A stretch of 64,000 nt of DNA from Mastigamoeba balamuthi. Its lineage: Eukaryota; Evosea; Mastigamoebida; Mastigamoebidae. This document shows, in pieces, positions 49,491 to 60,147 of this stretch. The DNA lies in assembly GCA_902651635.1 (NCBI GenBank), contig CACRSC010000015.1:569779-633778 (forward strand). The letters are read 5' to 3'. Position numbers and translations under genes: made by a program. Position 1 is the first letter of the stretch. The number at the start of each line of letters is the position of its first letter. The notes beneath the pieces were generated by a model, which was given only the letters and a program-made list of their open reading frames with translations, was not told the origin of the DNA and did not search any database.

Positions 49491-51975
49491 GCACATGGTC
49501 AGGAATGCACCCAAGAAGGCTGCTCTCTCAATTGCACATACAATAAAGGATGGATATCACTTCTGATTATCCAATAGCATGAGCAACCTTAGTTTCCGCT
49601 CTGTTCTGGATTATTTCGCTTTTCTACCTTGAAATCCAAGCAACAGCATCTCCTATGACAATTCACAGGCACATTCTATCTGTCAGTGAAGGCCGACCAC
49701 CAGTGCATCACCTTCTTTCAAAGTTGCTGCCAGCCCTGGCTTCTCTAACATTTCTTCACTTGAAAAAGTCTGAGAGCATTGCAATATACCAAGATCTGAC
49801 AGTAACAGGAATTGTACTAACAAAGTGTCATTGGAAGTATAACAGTGTCTGAAGTGGGTGGTTTCCTAGGTCACGTCAGGCACGAAAGTAAGCCAATATT
49901 GACAAAAATATCTTGGACAATATCCTTCAAGATCCCGTTATGATACTACTCAACATGTAAANTTTTCGATTTCGATGGTACTACTCAACATGTAACATTA
50001 AACAAGCCTATTTTTTCATAATTTCTGTACCTGAACAGAGTGGTAGAAAAATGGTAGAGCATGAGCTGTTATACTACAGATAACAAAGGTCATTGGTAAG
50101 CAAAAAAACTGCTGTATGATTCTTACACTTTCTGTTCTGGCAGGATGGTATGTAAGAATAACTTGTAGACCAAGTCTTATCTGAATGAGTAAGCATACAG
50201 AAAAGAACATACTCTGATACAGTGAAAATGATTCCTAAGGGAATGACCCCCTTGAGGGAACTGTTAACTCCATAGACCTGTGCAGAGCGTGTGCTTTACA
50301 GGTCATTAGAGTTAAAAGAACCCCAGAAGGTCAGAGCTGAGGTGATCTCCTTTTAATTTCTGCATATCTATGTTTAGACTCAGTGTTCTGGAACAGACAC
50401 AGGGGGTATTGATACATATCACTAGTTAAAATATCATTTTTTACTATTCGTACCCCACAGTAGTATGTCACCTGTATAGAGAAGAAATTTGGAATTGCAT
50501 CCTGGTACCTGGTAATTAGAATAATTTTAATTTCGTGATAAGTTACCATAATTCTGTACAAAAATCCTGATTTCAGGAAGAAAACACATAATTCGAGCAA
50601 TTTACTTATAAAGTCATACATTTTTCAATTTTCTTAACAAATCAGACACGATCTTCTTTGCTGAAGTGGACAAAGTCCATTCATTTTTCAAATACCTTAT
50701 GCCCTTAGCAGGTCTATGAGCTAAAAGAATTACCCAGAAGGACCTACGAAAAATTAATGCCTTTTTTCCAGGATCTTTTTTACTGAACCGGAGTGGTACA
50801 CAAGGTAAGTAAGCTTATTTACAGAATGACATTATCTCCTACTCTTAATGATCCTCATTCTCTTTTTTTCTTACACAAACATAATTATAATGATGATAAA
50901 ATTAAATATATTATTAATTATATTAGCAGATCCGAAAATTGGGAAAATGAAATTGCAAGTCTTCAGTTATACAGAAATGTGACAGTAAATGCTAATTGAA
51001 TAGCAAAGAAAACATAGATCAGCAATTCCCAATTTATTTCTTATACTTCTTTCTTTTTTGTACAGAAGAACTAACTAGTATGCAAACTTGCTCTTTTCTC
51101 TTTCATTCAGTAAACACATTGACATTTTAAGACAGAGTCAGATTCTTGCTACCATTGAGCAATCAATTGATACTTAGGACCCAAGTGAGCAAATACAAAG
51201 TCATCACTCCCTACAATATGTACTACAATATGGGGCCTGAAGTAAAGGCAGATGATCAGAGTAATAACAAAAAACACAAGCATGGGTTACAAGCCACAAT
51301 GACATTATTCTAGCATATAAAGCACATAATAGAACATATCTCAGAGAACACTCCCAAATCAACATTTAACTAACTGCCCAGATACATCCCGCCCTGCCAA
51401 ATGGGGGTTTAAATATCTGTGGCAGATAGTTGGTCATACAACTGCTTCCCATCTGGATCAGAAGGTTATCCAGCCTGAGACCAGATCAGATGAATATTCT
51501 GAATTATCCTGATTGAGTTATTTAAGTCTAACCAAAATTCTGAGACTTTTTCAGGTCAATACCTGTCATCATACCAGTCTAATGCCATCTTATCTTCTTA
51601 TGCAATCTCCTGATAGTGAAGCACTTACAGCCAGCATAGCATCTGTTGCCCAGATCACTTTCGTCACTTCAGTGTATGTTTATCATCTATACAGAAAACG
51701 TCTTTCATGATTGTTTATCTCATGGCACCATTTCTGTAGTCCTCTTGCAAATGAACCATCTTGGCTACCTATTCCGATACCACAAACTGAGAATCGGAAT
51801 TTAAATGCAATAGAACGGGGAGGCGGAAAGGTCAGTTGAAGTGTCGATCGGTTGGTGGTCTGACCGACACGGGTTTTTTGAACCCTGCTCTACCGATTTG
51901 TCAGCCGTCTTCACCTCAGCCGGTGCGGACGCACGCCGTCAGAGTGGCATCCTTATAACATATATTAACATAGAA
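49491..51975. other. Large AT-rich, CpG-poor island, left part
   Basis: About 2.5 kb of AT-rich DNA with few CpG and no coding signal. It contains the only ambiguous base of the window (49962) inside a short direct repeat. Between about 51815 and 51960 there is a CpG-containing, GC-rich patch just upstream of the second tRNA-Lys; its function is not apparent. Confidence 0.6.
49944..49995 (+). repeat. 17-bp direct repeat flanking an ambiguous base
   Basis: TACTACTCAACATGTAA occurs at 49944-49960 and again at 49979-49995, with an N at 49962 between the copies. A sequencing or assembly join is the likeliest cause. Confidence 0.8.
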
Positions 51976-52048
51976 GCCGACCTAGCTCAGTCGGTAGAGC
52001 GCACGGCTCTTAACCGTGTGGTCGAGGGTTCGACCCCCTCGGTCGGCG
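51976..52048 (+). tRNA. tRNA-Lys (anticodon CTT), copy 2
   Basis: 73 nt, identical base for base to the copy at 47314-47386, with the same G discriminator and followed by a run of T (terminator). Flanking sequences of the two copies are otherwise unrelated beyond the terminator, so the tRNA itself, not a larger block, is shared. It lies inside the largest CpG-poor island. Confidence 0.97.
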
Positions 52049-52229
52049 TTTTTTTTTTTTTATATTTAATTCGGTACTACAGTCCAACCTGACCCAAGAG
52101 GGCTGTTGACAGGAGAGTGCACTCAGTCTATTTAAACGGAAACAGGATGTATCAGATTTGGGTCTGATCTGAGTGGGGATACTTTTCCACAGATTTTTTG
52201 TGTAGGGACAGTGTCCCGATTACATTCAC

Positions 52230-53560
52230 TCAGCACAGGAAGATGAGGGCACTCCAGTGCAAGGAGACTCTACACTGGTCCCAATGGAAGTGGCTCCATT
52301 AGAGCCAGGAAATGAAAGAAAGAATGGATCCAGAAATAAAACTTGTATCCCAATCTCAGCTGAAAAAGAGCAAGACAAACCAGAGGAATTTCATATCACA
52401 GGAGGAATTAAGATGTGTCCTATAAATGGTGAGTGCTGGTCTAACATTACATTCAAGCAGAACAGCTTGCTGAGAACAGTAATGCTGCAGTTGCAGCTTT
52501 CAAGGATATACACATATCAAACTGTTCAGATACTTGAAAGAATATCAAAGTGTCACCAGAGACATTCTCTCAGTTCCTGGAATTCAGCAAAAGAGTGAAA
52601 TTTGGATCTCATGAAGAGGTACTTGCTTGTTGACTATGTCTTGCAAAGGAGAAAGAGTTAATGAACTGAGAAGAGTCCTTTCTGGAAAGATACAACTATC
52701 TCTTTCTTTATGTGCTTGTGCATTACATTTCTTTCTTATCATAGAGTTAGTGACAAAGATTCCAGAGGTGCTTTTCACTTCTCAGTTATTTCTGAATGGT
52801 AAGACAGACTCAGATAAGCTAGATTGCGTTACTAGTATTTGGTGTACCCTTAGAGCTATTGATTTTTAGAGCAGAGTCTTTTGCATTAGCAGCTTCAAGG
52901 TGTTTCAGCTGTTCATGTTCTTTTTGATACCTCTACTCATTCATTCCTTTCTCAAGACCCAGTCAGTATTCATTGCATTTAACAATTATCAAGAGATAAA
53001 TGGAAAAGAAGAAGGACTGGTTGTGTGTTTGCTCTGATTGTGGACTTGTCAGTGAAAAGGCACCAAAGAAGGCACCACATATTGCAGGAGTACTTACTGA
53101 GATAGGATTATCTTCAGAATCTATAGTCTGTAATAGATGATAACTGTAATGGAATGCAAGCTGCTGAAGGAGTTATTGGAGAACTTTCAAAGATTCTGGA
53201 TAGAGATCTTGAGAAAATCAGTTGTTATCTTCATGATCTCAATATTCGCTTGAAAGATGCTCTGGAATCATGCTGTGGAACTGCATTAAGTGCTACAGAT
53301 GTGACAAAGGTTGATGCAACTCTTCTTTCAATTCTGTTCTTGTTATGGTGGACAACAAACAGTGCCCTTTGATCAATTTCGTGCATCCTCAGAGATTTGT
53401 GCAACAACAGGGCCAGACTGAGAAGATTGATTCTGATTCAGACTGGAAGCAGATTAACAAGCCTATACTGAGTCGTTTGGGAACAGTTATCACAGCAAAT
53501 CAGTGGCTTGATCAACACTGGGATACTCTTGCTGCCTGGACTCACTTTGCTGCAGGGCAC
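52230..53560 (+). pseudogene. AT-rich relic of coding sequence
   Basis: Several protein-like frames follow each other on the plus strand but are broken by stops and frame changes: a stretch at 52257-52598 (ITGGIKMCPINGECWSNI), a small Cys-bearing ORF at 53000-53140 (DWLCVCSDCGLVSEKAP ending VCNR, zinc-ribbon-like spacing), a helical piece at 53154-53372 (LSKILDRDLEKISCYLHDLN) and one at 53345-53560 (SDSDWKQINKPILSRLGTVI; WLDQHWDTLAAWTHFAAGHI). CpG is almost absent. This is best read as a decayed, silenced gene or mobile-element ORF; introns could explain some breaks. No family assigned. Confidence 0.4.
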
Positions 53561-53599
53561 ATTAACAACTGTCGTGCACAGTTGCACAAGGCCACACAA

Positions 53600-53750
53600 C
53601 GGCACCACACGCCGCCTTCACGTGTGCGAAGCGGCGCACTGTGAGCAGCATGCTCACAAGCACATCAGTATTGCCCGTGCACTCGTCGATGATGTTGTAC
53701 AGGAGCTCCAGCAGCAGAGTGGTCGGCTCAGCGAGCTGCAGCCCGTGGCA
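53600..53750 (-). pseudogene. Fragment with weak RasGEF_N-like character
   Basis: On the minus strand about 45 codons read LAEPTTLLLELLYNIIDECT, then LVSMLLTVRRFAHVK. The spacing of hydrophobics and the LLTxRRF block recall the RasGEF_N motif (FLLTYRSF), a domain also present in the LisH-RasGEF gene of this window, but similarity is weak and the rest of the domain is missing. The sequence downstream to 54144 is rich in GTCCCC-type repeats and has no coherent frame. It may instead belong to an unrelated helical protein. Confidence 0.25.
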
Positions 53751-54144
53751 GCTATCACATCGTGTCTGTGCTGTGTGTGACACCCATGATCGAGAGGGGC
53801 ACAGCAGTGTTGACACACGCCTGTGCAGTGCGAGTGCGCGCACGACGAGTAGGCCAAGCCGCTGCCTGCAGCGTGCTGTGCACGGGGCAGAATGGCTCTG
53901 TGTGTGCCCGGGTGGCCGTGCACGGTGTGGCGTCCCTGAGTATGGCCAGGAGGCTTCACACACGACAGTGGCAGGCGCACTGGTCGTGGCTCGTTTGTGG
54001 GTGCGTGATCCGCAGGCCGAGCAGTCCAGGTTATCCTTGGCGCCGCCTGTCGCCTCCTGTGTCCCCGCCTCTGTCCCCGCACTGTGTCCCCACAAATAAC
54101 TTCTCTGTCCCCACAAAATCTCCGGAGTCCCAAGTTTATATTCA
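53751..54144. other. Spacer with short GTCCCC-type repeats
   Basis: CpG-containing DNA between the fragment above and the stop of the second RhoGAP-WD40 gene. Near 54050-54120 the word TGTCCCC recurs about four times. There is no gene. Confidence 0.4.
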
Positions 54145-56687
54145 TCAAGGCTTCTTCTGAACCGTTTCGCGGTGGTGAGGTCGTTCGGGAAGCGGCCTCG
54201 CAGGTGGTATCAGGCGCAGCACACGCCTGAACGTCGTCGTGAGGCGCTTGCCCAGCGCTGACTCCATCTCAGCCCAGCTCTCCACTGGCAGCCGCTTGAG
54301 GTCGCCAAAAGTCTTGAGCCCCTTGTCTGCGATCCACGCCCGGATGACAGGGCCCATGTCCTTTGCCGAAGAGTACAGCAGGAACGCCGCAACGAGCTGC
54401 TCGACGGGGGTCGCCTCGGAGAGCTTCAGGACCCCGGGGATGTGCTCCCTGCCGTCATTCTCGTGCACCGTCTGCTTGCTGTGGCCCCTGGCGTGCTGCT
54501 TGGGGGGCATCACGCTGCGAACCTCGTCCGACAGCGCCTTCTCGTGCACCGCTGCCACGGGACTCGCGCTCGACCCCGACACCGCGTCCGACTCGGCGAT
54601 GTACTGCGACAGCGGCATTATACCGGGCTTCTTCATCGTCAGTGGCACGTCGGCCGCTGTGACCTTCTTCGAGCGCCGCACGGCCCGCGAGTTCTTACGC
54701 GGGGCCGTCGCCGACGCCACCTTCATCAGAGGCAGCCCCATGCGGATCAGGGACGTGTTGATGTCCCAGATGCTGACGCTCGAGTCCCACGACGCGGCCC
54801 AGACCTGCCACCTGTTGAGCCTCAGGTTCCACAGCACCATCAGCGACGACACCGCGTCCGTGTGGAACTTCTCCAGCGTCCCTATCAGCCTGCGTGCCTG
54901 GCCAGCCCCCGGTTGTTTCGTGAGAGCCCGCAGCGCCCCGCCTCACCGAGCGCGAACCTGGGAGCCCCAGACGTGGATGTCTCCGTCGCGCGTGCAGACC
55001 CACACAGAGTCGCCCACTGCCTCCAGGTGGTACAGGAGCCCGCCCGAAGGGCACGCGAGCTCTGCCTGGCGCTCGAACGTCGACGGGTCCCAGACGCACA
55101 CGGTGCCCTGGTCGTGCGCGGTCCACACGGAGTTGTCCGACACCACGATGCCCACGATGCGCCCCTTGCCCGTGGCGATCTCGGCGACCTTGTCGCACGT
55201 CCGCGCGTCGTACACGCGCAGCTTCTGGTCGAGCCCCCCGCTCCACACGCGCTCGCCGGTGCAGCGGAGGGCGACGGCGACGTTGCCCGGCTCCGGTATC
55301 TCGCGCAGGACCTCGAGCTTCGCCCCGCCCTCGCACCCCGAGGACCACACGCGCAGGACGCCCTCGCCGCTCGTCCACACGGTGTTGTCGACTGCGGCGA
55401 GCGCGTAGTTGAAGCCGCGGGCTGTGCTGGCCGCGCAGTCGGGGCCCTCCCACACGCCCAGCGCGGCGCACGAGGCGATCCAGACGCTCCTCGACACGGT
55501 GCGCATCTGCAGGGGCCGCCGCTGGCACGTGTCGAAGCCGCCGACAAGGTCGCCCGACTCGGTGTCGAACGAGAAGACGCGCCCGCTCGAGTCCACCGCC
55601 CAGAGGCTGTACGTCCCGTCCTGGCGCGTCACGACGGCCATCGACGTCAGCGACGTGTCGGGCGACGTCAGCGTGCACTTCCACAGCGTGGCCGCGTGCT
55701 GCGGCGGCGCGTCGCCGGGCCACGGGGCGAAGACCGCGTCGTACTCCTCGATGAGCCCCGTCACGACGCGGCTGAAGTTGCGCGTCTCCATGACCAGCCG
55801 CAGCGCGTGCACCGGGTCGGGAAGCGCGGCCGTGATGGGGGCGCCCTCCTCCCAGATGAGGTTCGGGGCGATGCAGATGGCCAGCGCCTTGGCGCTCATG
55901 CGGTTCATGGCGGCGTTCTGGGCGATCTGCCGCAGCGTCATGATCACACGCCTCAGCACGGACCGGTGCAGCGCGTCCAGCCTCCCCACCATCCGTCGCA
56001 GCTCGCCGGCGAGCCGGTCCTTCTGCAGCTCTGCGCAGGCGAATGGAGTCAGATGGGAGAACTGCTGTGCGCTGTCGATGCCCCGGGGGGGCAGTGCCCT
56101 GCAGCAGCAGGCAAACACGAGCAGCGGGGGTCGCTCAGTGGTGGTGCCACTACTGCTCTCAGGCGGGTGGGCTCCGTTGGGCAGTTGGTTCAGTTGGTTC
56201 ATTCGTGCCCAACTGCCACGCAGCCCGCGGCCAGTGCGGCAGCGGCCGCAAACACCCGCCCGCACGGAGGGGGGAGGAGCGAAGGGCAGGCGGACCTCCC
56301 GCGGCAAGCCACTCGCCGTAGAGCTCGGAGCGGAGCAGCGGGCAGGGCAGGCGGCGCAGGAAGACCTTGAGGAGGCTCGCCGCGATGTGCACGTCAAACG
56401 CCAGCGCCTCTAGGCACCCGTCCGGCCCCGCTGCGGGGATGGCGTGCCGTGAGCACGTCACAAAGCGGTGCAGAACCGGCGTGGGTGGCACCTGACTCGA
56501 TGCGAGACTCGGCGTCGGCGAGGGCCTCTGTGCTGGGGCAGAGGCGGAAGAGGCCCTCCTCGTGCACGTTCTGGACCAGGAGGCGCGAGAGGCCCTCGAC
56601 GATGACGGGGGCATCCGCGCGGGGGTAGCGGGCGCGCTGGGCCTCCATCAGCTGGGCGAGGCCCACTCCGAATACCCTGTGGGCCAT
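54145..56687 (-). CDS. Short RhoGAP-WD40 paralogue, 718 aa
   Basis: Minus-strand exons 56687-56492, 56430-56296, 56030-54958 and 54897-54145, phases matching. The protein starts almost directly with the RhoGAP domain: FGVGLAQLMEAQR, arginine-finger loop EEGLFRLCPS (Arg kept), FDVHIAASLLKVFLRRLPCP, and MSAKALAICIAPNLIWEEG. A WD40-like propeller follows (YSLWAVDSSGRVFSFDTESG; VWSGGLDQKLRVYDARTC; VWTAHDQGTVCVWDPSTF; WAASWDSSVSIWD), then a C-terminal extension of about 200 residues, basic and then helical. It shares order and several blade motifs with the gene at 19342 but lacks that protein's long N-terminal region. Predicted GAP for a Rho-family GTPase. The 265-nt intron 2 is unusually long. 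Confidence 0.86.
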
Positions 56688-56975
56688 TTGTGGTCGGCGG
56701 GCTCAATACTGCAACTACAACCGGAAGATTTATGAGCGAGATTATTCCCCGCAGAGTGCAGAGATCTCGGCATCTTGCGGTTGCCCGAGTGATTTGGAAC
56801 TGATTGTCTTAGATCCGCCTCTTGCGCTATCGTCTCAGGAGAACTTAATGCTGGAGAGAGGAGGATCAGGTGATCTCTGCCCAGATTGATCGAAGATATT
56901 CTGCGCGGATCCGCACCACCTGCGTCACATCGGAGGGCCAAATTCAATTCAAGCGTTTTGAGAAATACCTGCGCG
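56688..56975. promoter_or_regulatory. Divergent promoter, RhoGAP-WD40 paralogue / CHMP1
   Basis: A 288-bp gap. CGAAGATATTCTGCG at about 56888 lies about 85 nt upstream of CHMP1. On the other side GAAGATTTATG (56730) is a weak variant. There is no coding signal. Confidence 0.38.
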
Positions 56976-58077
56976 ATGTCCGACGCTCTTGAGAGTACGC
57001 CTGACCCCTTTCGGGCCGCCCGCCGGGCAGGGCCACGCCCCTCCTCCCGTTGCGCGCCCTCTGCCACGCGGTTCTCAACGGTCTCTCCCTCGCTGCGCTG
57101 AGCAGACCAGCTGTTCCAGCTGAGGTTCACGTCGAAGCAGCTGCAGCGCGAGAGCGTCAAGTGCGAGTCCAACACCAAGAAGGAGCGCCTCAAGGTCAAG
57201 AAGGCCATCGAGCAGGGCAACGTCGAGGGCGCGCGCATATACGCCCAGAACGCCATCCGCGAGAAGAACCAGGTTGGCGGCCCCCGCCCAGCAAAACGGC
57301 CCCCTCCCCGCCGGTTCTCTGACGGGTTCTCGCCCCTCCTCCACCTCTTTCTCCCTCGCAGGCGCTCAACTACCTGCGACTGGCGTCGAGGATCGACGGC
57401 GTGGCCTCGCGCGTGAACACGGCGATCCGCATGAGGACCGTCACTAAGTCGATGTCGTCGATCGTCAAGTCGCTCGAGAAGTCCTCCAAGGCGATGGACC
57501 TCGAGAAGGTACCTCTCCCTCTTCCCCCTCTCCCCTTCTCTCCCTCTCCAGCGCGCACCACACGCCCACGTGAAGTGCCGATTGGTCTCTGGGCCCGAGT
57601 GCCCGTCAATGAGCAGAGGGGAGGTGCCAGAACACCAGGGAATCCTGGTCCAGTTGGCCTCAGTGCCACTGTTTTGGTTGTTCCCCCTGGCCCTTGTCCA
57701 GCACGCGGTTGCTCACACCTTGGGTGCAGGTGACGATGATCATGGACCAGTTCGAGAAGCAGTTTGAGAACCTGGACGTGCAGAGCGAGTACGTGCAGAA
57801 CGCCATGAGCCAGTCGTCGGCGCTCTCGACGCCCGCCAGCGAGGTCGACTCGCTCATCCAGCAGGTCGCCGACGAGCACGGCCTCGAGCTCGCCGGCAAG
57901 ATGGGCGACGCCCCCATGGCCGCCCCCGCCGCCGCCGCCCCCGTCGACGAGCAGGACGAGCTCGCCGCGCGCCTCGAGAGGTGATTGATTTCTTCCGTTG
58001 ATATTTCTCCCCCGCTCTCGCGCTCTGTCTGACACTCGGCGCGGCGCTGCTCTCGCAGGCTCAAGCAGAAGTCGTAG
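56976..58077 (+). CDS. CHMP1: ESCRT-III protein CHMP1 (Did2/Vps46)
   Basis: Exons 56976-56994, 57106-57272, 57362-57508, 57730-57980 and 58059-58077, all phases agreeing, give 200 aa (human CHMP1A 196). Conserved text: [79 protein letters not shown] and [17 protein letters not shown]. The C terminus [14 protein letters not shown] is a textbook MIM1 motif (DExxLxxRLxxLK), which binds the MIT domains of Vps4. ESCRT-III drives membrane scission in endosomal sorting and cytokinesis. The first and last coding exons are each only 19 nt. Intron 3 (221 nt) is the longest of the gene. Confidence 0.95.
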
Positions 58078-58256
58078 AAAAGGCAGCGCTGGAGTGCTGT
58101 GCTGTGGGCTTGCAGAGATGGAAAAGGCCTTGTTTCCTTGGGGCTCGTATGATGGTGGATTTTTGTCGGCCTCAGCGGGGCGGGAGGGAGACAACAGCAC
58201 GATGCATGCATTCGTTTTGGTGTTTCAAATCCGCGTGCGCCGCGGGCTCTGGGGGC

Positions 58257-58887
58257 TCACTGCGGGGCCGCCTGCGGCGCGCCGAACTGCGTGGTCGCGG
58301 CGTCGGCCAGGGCGTCGAGCCCGAGCGTCTCGGGGTTCGCGGGCATGCGCACGGGCAGGAAGGGCGAGTCCGAGACGACCGTGATCTCCGGCGACACGCC
58401 CATGACCGTCTCGTGCGCGCGCTTCGTCTTGGACGCGGTCCTCCTCGCCCACTCGGCGCGCGCGCGCACTACAGGGGGCCCCCGCGGTGCGTTAGTGCCG
58501 CGGCCTTCGATTACGTATAGGCCGAAGAACACTCGAACCCGAGGCCGCGGGGTTGACAAAGAGGTCGTTGCGCTTCATGCGCAGCTCGTGCAGCTCCTCC
58601 GCGGCCCGGGGGTCGGGCAGGCGCGAGGCGGCCTCCTCGATCATCCTGTCCATGCACTTGAACTGCGAGCGCGCACGGGCCGGCGCATACAATTCAATTG
58701 CCGGAAAGAAAGCCGGGGGCGGGGGCGGGGGCGAGCGCGGGACCTTGCGGTGGGGCCAGCGGACGACGCCGTTGCTGCGGCAGATCTTCTTCAGGATCGT
58801 CGGGCACACGCCCAGGAGCCTCGAGGCCTCGTTGATGGGCAGGTGGAAGAAGCTCCTCACCGTGTCGAAGGGGATATCCGAGCGCAT
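58257..58887 (-). CDS. RWP-RK domain protein, 159 aa
   Basis: Minus-strand exons 58887-58744, 58662-58539 and 58468-58257 (introns 81 and 70 nt, phases 0 and 1). The whole first exon is an RWP-RK domain: IPFDTVRSFFHLPINEASRL, LGVCPTILKKICRSNGVV, RWPHRK, continuing FKCMDRMIEEA. RWP-RK proteins are DNA-binding factors best known from plants (NIN, NLP, RKD); a few non-plant protists, including Dictyostelium, also have one. After the domain there is only a short helical stretch and a Ser/Thr/Pro tail, and no PB1 domain, so it is RKD-like in size. Probably a nuclear transcription factor. Intron 1 directly follows the RWPHRK motif and is stopless and in frame. Confidence 0.9.
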
Positions 58888-59021
58888 TGCAAGCGGAACA
58901 GACTCTTTTCAACAGACAACGAAGAGCAACTGAACAGATTCGTAAGACGGGTTCCGGGGGGGTCCGTGGAGTGTATGACGTTAGGCCGCGTTGTTGGCTT
59001 CCTTCCGCGGTTTTCGCCGCC

Positions 59022-60147
59022 CTAGTGCGCAGACGTGCTGCTGCCGTCCGACCCCGCGAGCGCGAACTTCCACTTGTCGCGCGCCCCGCTGATCTGCGTC
59101 ATGGGCTTGCCGCTGCCCGTGACGCCCACCTTGCCGCTCGCGCCCTCGGGGGTCTTGAATATCGACTCCTTGCCGCTCTTCTGCTTGCTCAGGAAGCTCT
59201 TCCAGCTGTCCTGCTTCCCCTTGGACGCCTCGTCCATCTTCTTGAACCTGCAGGTTCAGTGCAGGCCCCGAGAGAGATGAGCAAAAACCACAACAGAAAA
59301 AGGGAATAGAACTGGGGGATGCAGGTGCTATGTGGCGCTGTACCTCATCTGCGACTTGAGCATGTGTATGCGCTTCTTCTTGGCGGACACGACCTTGGGC
59401 GGGTCGGTGGGGTTGATGCGCAGCGACTTGGGAATCTCGTTGGGCAGCAGCTCGGGCGCGGGCCTCTTCCTGCCCCTCTGCGTGCTCGCCTCCTCCACGC
59501 TGCGACCGGAGAGAGCACAGCGTGCCACACGTTGAGGGAACCGCCAGGGCAGAGAGAGCAAAGGTTGGGAGCAGAGCCGTACGGCGCGGTGTAGGGGGCG
59601 GCGGCGCGGACGTGCTCCTGGGCCACCTTGATGGGAGCCTCGCGCTCGTTGAAGGCGATCACGTACCCGTCGTCCTGCACCTCCTTGACGACCGCGTTGT
59701 ACCACCTGTGGTCTGTGGCGGGGGAGGGGCAGTGAGATCTCTGTGTGGGCTGGACGGCCCGGCGCGGAGGCGGAGGGAGGGTGCTGACCCTTGGGCTGGT
59801 ACGCCTCGCACTGCTGCCCCTCGCGCACCGCTCCTGCCGCCGTGTGCAGGCGAGACGTGGGTTCAGGCTCGTCGGGAGCAGAGGCAGAGGCGATCGCATG
59901 TGGCGGGGACGACGAAGGAGCAGCGGGCGGGGGGTCGTCCTTCTTCGATACCTGGCCAGGCGGTGAGAGGGGGAGATATGCGACGGCGGGATATTTGTAC
60001 CTTGCGCAGATCCTCGGCGAGCTTGATGACCTCGGCGAGGTTGGCGCGGATGAGCTGGAGCTCCTCGGACGACGGGTCCGCCGCCAGGGCCGCGTCGACC
60101 TCGCGGATCTGCTCGTAGTACTCTGCCAGCTGCTCCTCGCTTGTCAT
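59022..60147 (-). CDS. SMNDC1: Splicing factor SPF30 (SMNDC1), Tudor domain
   Basis: Minus-strand exons 60147-60001, 59951-59789, 59712-59583, 59499-59344 and 59247-59022, all phases matching, give 273 aa (human 238). The N-terminal helix (EQLAEYYEQIREVDAALAAD; LAEVIKLAEDL) matches SMNDC1. The Tudor domain spans about residues 90-140 (GQQCEAYQPKDHRWYNAVVK then DDGYVIAFNER). The C terminus contains the family block SIFKTPEGASGKVGVTGSGK and PMTQ. SPF30 binds symmetric dimethyl-arginine on Sm proteins and is needed for tri-snRNP recruitment to the nuclear spliceosome. A central extension rich in Lys/Arg (GRKRPAPELLPNEIPKSLRI) accounts for the extra length. Confidence 0.92.

Noticed and set aside
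51815-51960. Structured RNA gene upstream of tRNA-Lys copy 2
   Set aside because: A GC-rich patch with some inverted repeats, but no match to 5S, snRNA, SRP or a second tRNA and no terminator.
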